Positions 59,962-64,000 of a stretch of 64,000 bases of DNA are shown here, piece by piece. The position numbers and the translations under genes are program-made. Below the pieces are notes generated by a model that worked only from the letters and a program-made list of their open reading frames with translations, was not told where the DNA came from and ran no database searches. The DNA comes from Rhodamnia argentea (Eukaryota > Streptophyta > Magnoliopsida > Myrtales > Myrtaceae), in NCBI RefSeq assembly GCF_020921035.1, contig NC_063150.1, forward strand, positions 4,278,001 through 4,342,000, given 5' to 3'. Position 1 is the first letter of the stretch, and the number at the start of each line of letters is the position of its first letter.

Positions 59962-60900
59962 AATGTTTGAAAATTGTGGCTTTTGTGAATAATAGTTTGT
60001 CCCTTTAATGAGTAAAATTCTCCTGAAACTTGTATTTTCCTGTCTAACCTAGTTAGCGATTGTAGGGAGTTCTGGCTGCAGACACTTATTAAACTCATAT
60101 GACTTTCAAGATCTATTCATTTTGTTATTAATCACAGAGTGATTAGTTGCCAGCTTCAAAGGAAAATTCTTGCTTATATCAAATGCAGCCAATTTTCTTT
60201 CTTTTTCTTTTTTTTTGGAAAATCGATTTTGTTGGTCCAACTTTTGAGGTGCTGTAGCATTATTAATCCATCCCATGTAGAATTTTAGAAGCCGCTGACC
60301 AGACAAACATGTTGTAGTTGGTTGATATATTATCTTTTCTTCTCTTAAGATCAGGTTTGAGGTTCTCCAGGATGGAGGTTCAGCCAGTGGAGGCACATCG
60401 GGCTCCTCCCAGAGAGACAGTCAAAAAGTATGTTGTATGGGAAAGCCTATGACCATGGTTCATGTATCGGAACCTCCCACATTATGCTCATACCTGCTGT
60501 GGAGTTTAGCTGCTGATAAGCTAAGTAATCACCGACAACGTAACATGACACGCCGACACATAATTTCTCAAAAAATAGAGAAATCCGACACGTTGGGATA
60601 TATTAAATATATATTTTTAAATACACGATAAATTATCATTAGTGTTTTTTTTTTGGCTGACTGGAATATCTAAAAATATTTTTATATATTCCCATATTTT
60701 CCCGTATATTACTCTCTACTCTCTCAATAAGCACTTGCCGACTTTTGTAAGATTCTTCATTTATATATATATTTGGTCGAAAAGATTCTTTATATTTCAA
60801 TCGTTCACAAATTGCGGATTTATTTCGTTGGTATGTGTGGGCTTAGTTTCTCGTCTATATAGAGAGTAATGCTATGCAAACATCTCAAAATAGTATATAT
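59962..60900. other. Gene-free flank of the OAT pseudogene
   Basis: AT-rich DNA with short frames only. No further OAT exons were recognised downstream. Nothing else is supported. Confidence 0.5.
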
Positions 60901-60919
60901 GTGCTACATTTATTTTAAA

Positions 60920-61225
60920 CTAATTTTCATTTCATGAAAAAAGCAGAAAGTGATATACCTGTGTCAAATTTATACCAAACTAATTTCTGTGTCGAGAAAA
61001 GTCCCAAACCAGTGTGTATCCATGATAAATCTACCATCCATTGGCTTTCGTTCGATATCCCTGTTTGATTATAGGCGTGCAAACATAAGGGCAAACACAT
61101 GGGCAAGTGACGTGGATCCAAAGTGGAAGTTCATTGAAAATAAATTTTGGAGTAAATGTGGCGTGGGTATACCGGTTTGGAAATTTTTGTGACACGAAAA
61201 TTAGTTTGAGGTAAATGTGATACGA
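60920..61225. mobile_element. Complete-looking member of the repeat-armed TIR family
   Basis: The left arm has GTGATATACCTGTGTCAAAT, TTATACCAAACTAATTT and a second unit with GTCCCAAACCAGTGTGTATCC and ATGATAAATCTACC. The right arm carries the same words inverted (GGAGTAAATGTGGCG, GGGTATACCGGTTTGGAAAT, TTTTTGTGACAC, GAGGTAAATGTGATAC). The core is about 100 bp (61040-61120). The small overlapping open frames on both strands here are by-products. No transposase. Confidence 0.6.
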
Positions 61226-61439
61226 TAAACAAATATATGATTTTTGGCGGTAGTGACCCTAAATTAAATAGCAACAGACTATAGGGTTTTAACTCATAGT
61301 TGTGTAATTATGATAAAACAACCCATAGTCGCGGTACCAAACTCCGGAAGAATTACATTTTATCCTCTGCGACTTCCAAACACTGAAAGGACTTCTTTGT
61401 TGTTTTTATTGCTTTACAAGTCAACTTGATCTAGCAGAA

Positions 61440-63168
61440 TCCGATTAAACTAACTTTTTGTTCCAGGTTCAATGCATGATTCGTTTGAGGATACATGTAT
61501 AGGGAATCTAAAATTAAACTTGCAAACGTCCCAATGTTGAGGAAGTAAAGTAATTTCGGGAATATTTTGTGAAATAAACATACATAATAAATCTTTATAT
61601 TCAAAAGTTTGCCAAAGCAACTCGTACGTAGAATTCCAACGAGTCGGAATATCTTTTGGAAATCTTCTTGCCCTTATCCCATTTTGTTTATAAAATTTTC
61701 CCCATGATTTCATACATTGGGGACGACTCCATAAAAATTTAATTGCACTTTTTATTGGGGCGAGAGAAGTGTCAAGAGTTCGTAAACCATCTTGTACACA
61801 TAAATTTAAAACATGACAAGCACATCTAATGTGAAAAAATTGTCCGCCAAAAGTGGGTTTGCAAATATTTTCTAATTCGGGAATAGAAGCGGTATTTGCG
61901 GCGGCATTATCAAAACCAATTGAAAATACTTTATTTATTAAATTATATTCTTCTAAAACTTGCCTAATTATTCTATAAATATTATGAGCCGAATGTCTTT
62001 CATCAAAAACTCGGAATGCAATAAGTCTTTTTTGAAGCATCCAATTGTCATATATCCAATGACACGTGACACCCATATAAGAATGAATTTGCTAAGGATC
62101 ACTCCAAATATCGCTACCTATATGCACACGTCCATTGAATTCTGCAAAAAATTTTGCTAAAGATTTTTTTCCTTTTTTATAAAGATGAAAAACTTCGCGT
62201 TTAAGAGTATTTTTGGAATAGTTGGCGCTTGCGGAACCAACGCAGTATTTATCAAATATTTCATATTAAAATTTTCACCAGTATTAAACGGAGCATGATC
62301 AAGGGCAACATATTCACCTAATGTTTGTTTATAAAGTGCTTCGGTGAAACGAAATAAAGGATGAGGATTAGAAGTGGCGTACCCGGAAATTTGTTGTTGC
62401 GTATTGTCGATCCCCGCTTGCGTTGGATGTTTTTTCGTCAAATGCCGACGGAATGTTCCGTAACCGTCTCCTTTCGTAAATTTATATGTTTGCGAACAAT
62501 ATTTACATTTTATATTATACTTACCTTCGACTTCATCACGTACCTTGTCGAAGTGTAGCCACAAGTCCGATGTATTATCTCGGCCCTTCCGTTCCGGCTC
62601 ATTTGCCGTTGACGTTTCTTCGACACCGGTGGGAGGATGAAGACTTTCTTGTGTTGGGATGTGCTCGACGTTTGGAATCGGGACATAGTTGATATTATCG
62701 TCGTCGTCTTCCCAACTTGCATACTCACGAGGATCATATTCGGGAATGGGATACTCGGAATCTCTCATAGTCATCTTGCCCTTGTCGCATTTCCGCTTCC
62801 ACTTGCCATTTTTGAGAGAATTGATCGGAAATCCGATTGAGAGAATTGAGTCGAGATTGAGAGAATTTGGAGAATTTGAGCGATTTGAGAGGATTTCAGA
62901 GAATTCGGGAGATTGTTGAGAGAATTTGTGACAAAAATGAAAGGGGAAACATATGTATTTATAAGCAAGAATTATTTTTAATTCTTTTTTTTTTTTATAA
63001 AGCAACGGCCAAAGAGGGGAGGGGGGGGAGTGGCGGGCTGGGCCCACGGCTCTCGCTCCCGGGCTTTTTTTTCACGGGGAACCGCCCGTGAGGGCGGTTC
63101 CCGGGTTGGAACCGTGGGCCCGGTCAACGGGCCGGTTCCGGGCCCACGGGCCCAAATGGCCCCCTCTA
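61440..63168 (-). mobile_element. Truncated hAT (Ac/Tam3-type) DNA transposon
   Basis: Reading leftward, the element starts near 63168 with TAGAGGGGGCCATTTGGG, a hAT-like 5' terminus. A G+C-rich subterminal region with palindromic GGGAACCGCCC..GGGCGGTTCCC words (63080-63105) follows. The transposase relic comes next. The flank GATAGAGA (63169-63176) would be the 8-bp target copy, but the matching right-hand copy and 3' terminus were not found; the element appears truncated near 61440-61530. It sits between two members of the repeat-armed TIR family. Confidence 0.75.
61450..62777 (-). pseudogene. hAT transposase relic (BED finger plus N-terminal catalytic part)
   Basis: Translation begins at about 62777 (MTMRDSEYPIPEYDPREYAS). 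An acidic leader is followed by a BED-type zinc finger: LWLHFDKV, YNIKCKYCSQTYKF, GYGTFRRHLTKKHP (C2H2-like C..C..H..H). RFTEALYKQTLGEYVALDHAPF follows. After breaks, the hAT core reads SYMGVTCHWIYDNWMLQKRL, IGFDNAAANTASIPELE, HIRCACHVLNLCVQDGL and DIPTRWNSTYELL. An in-frame TAG (in place of Gln near 62093) and a frame change near 62170 inactivate it. Coding is lost after WDVCKF near 61535, so the C-terminal hATC dimerisation domain is absent. Intact relatives are about 650-700 aa. Confidence 0.85.
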
Positions 63169-63234
63169 GATAGAGATGCTTCCACGGACACCAAATTATT
63201 TTTAAAACCAATAGTTAGATTTTTTTTTCCTCAA

Positions 63235-63690
63235 AAAAAAAAAAAAAAAAAGAGTCACAAAAAATTTCAAAATATACTCATTGCGACATATTTAACCTGG
63301 ACATTTTCTTGTGACGTCAAAAACTTCAAACAATGTCAACCGTAACACATTTGCCCTAAATTTTTTCCTGCTACATAAAAAATCCGAAACTTGTACTTAT
63401 GTCACATATTTATCCTCCATCAAAGTTTTGTCAGTTAATTTCAATTAAAGCCACGCTGTGATTTTACTTAAGTCACGTGAGCATCATGTCAAGAACGTTT
63501 GCTTTGTGGCATCAATGTATGTAGATTTTAACTGTCTTTATTGGCGAAATTTTTGATAGAGGGCAAATGTGTCACAAAAATACAAATTTGGGATCTTTGG
63601 TGCCGCAAAATTATTTTTTTTTGGATAAATTTGTCACGGTGGACATAGTTTTGGATTTTTGGTGACTTTGCCCAGAAAATCAAGAAAAAT
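63235..63690. mobile_element. Repeat-armed TIR family member, best-preserved arms
   Basis: The left arm contains three tandem units: GTCACAAAAAATTTCAAAAT..GCGACATATTTAACC; GTGACGTCAAAAACTTCAAAC..GTAACACATTTGCCC; and CTACATAAAAAATCCGAAAC..GTCACATATTTATCC. The right arm holds the inverse (GAGGGCAAATGTGTCACAAA, GGATAAATTTGTCACGGTGG, GGATTTTTGGTGAC at its end). The core (63430-63540) carries GTCACGTGAGCATCATGTC. No coding capacity. Confidence 0.65.
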
Positions 63691-64000
63691 ATTGCCTGCC
63701 ACCGATTATATACCACATGATATTATTATGGGCATGTTTCGACTACATTAGTAGGTAATTGGTCAAGTAGTAAAGAACAATGTCCAAAGTCTTATTATTT
63801 ATTCCATTCGATACAAAAACCGGACATTCTTGTTTTACTATTGAATATTACTTAAAACATTAGTCGTGTGATTAATCTAGTGATTATATCCTTCACCGTT
63901 TTTCTTTTTTTTTTATTTACTAATTCGGTATACGGTAAAACGTGTCAATCTATTCAATCATAAATAGATCAATCTATTTTATGATTTAGGAAGCGCATTC
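63691..64000. other. AT-rich window edge
   Basis: No gene or recognised repeat. AT-rich DNA runs to the end of the window. Confidence 0.5.

Overview
The window is nuclear DNA from a flowering plant, most likely a woody eudicot. It has intron-rich genes with GT..AG junctions, organelle-targeted proteins, plant-specific families (NAC, XTH, AGO1 with a miR168 site), AT-rich introns and many small DNA-transposon relics. The lineage cannot be fixed from sequence alone. The GC-cored long-TIR elements would suit Myrtales, but that is a weak inference.

Layout. 1-0.55 kb: last exon of an unrecognised gene. 1.9-3.8 kb (-): an ORRM6-like chloroplast RRM protein, divergent from (4.1-7.2 kb, +) a DHH/DHHA1 phosphoesterase across a 247-bp shared promoter. 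7.9-10.8 kb (-): a NAC transcription factor with two substitutions in its most conserved motif. 11-20 kb: a gene-poor stretch holding non-autonomous TIR elements and a tRNA-derived SINE with a perfect 16-bp target duplication. 20.2-28.7 kb (+): a full 21-exon AGO1-type Argonaute with an intact slicer tetrad and a miR168 target site. 28.7-34.3 kb: a tandem segmental duplication of the AGO1 3' flank plus the first exon of a Golgi-type glycosyltransferase gene. The upstream copy is a truncated gene and the downstream copy heads the intact gene (34.0-37.8 kb, +). 39.2-44.0 kb (-): an STR8-like rhodanese/TrhO-family protein, divergent from (44.4-46.8 kb, +) BTF3/NAC-beta. 48.1-49.7 kb (+): a xyloglucan endotransglucosylase/hydrolase. 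50.5-51.4 kb: a Mutator-like non-autonomous element lying about 200 bp upstream of (51.6-54.5 kb, +) a plastid-type Fe-S-thioredoxin-fold plus TPR protein. 54.5-64 kb: decayed DNA with an internally broken multi-exon ornithine aminotransferase pseudogene, a truncated hAT transposon, and repeated members of a small TIR family.

The genes do not form a pathway. They are independently regulated housekeeping, organelle, cell-wall and RNA-silencing genes. Two head-to-head pairs (ORRM6/DHH and STR8/BTF3) share short GC-richer promoters with GGCCC elements. All full gene models were built by joining exons so that phase and family homology agree, and each sums to a whole number of codons. I saw no CRISPR array, no rRNA, no free tRNA gene, and no convincing new multi-gene system. 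The most noteworthy signals are the miR168-bearing AGO1 copy with its duplicated 3' flank, the altered NAC motif, a probable GC-AG intron, and several datable transposon insertion scars.
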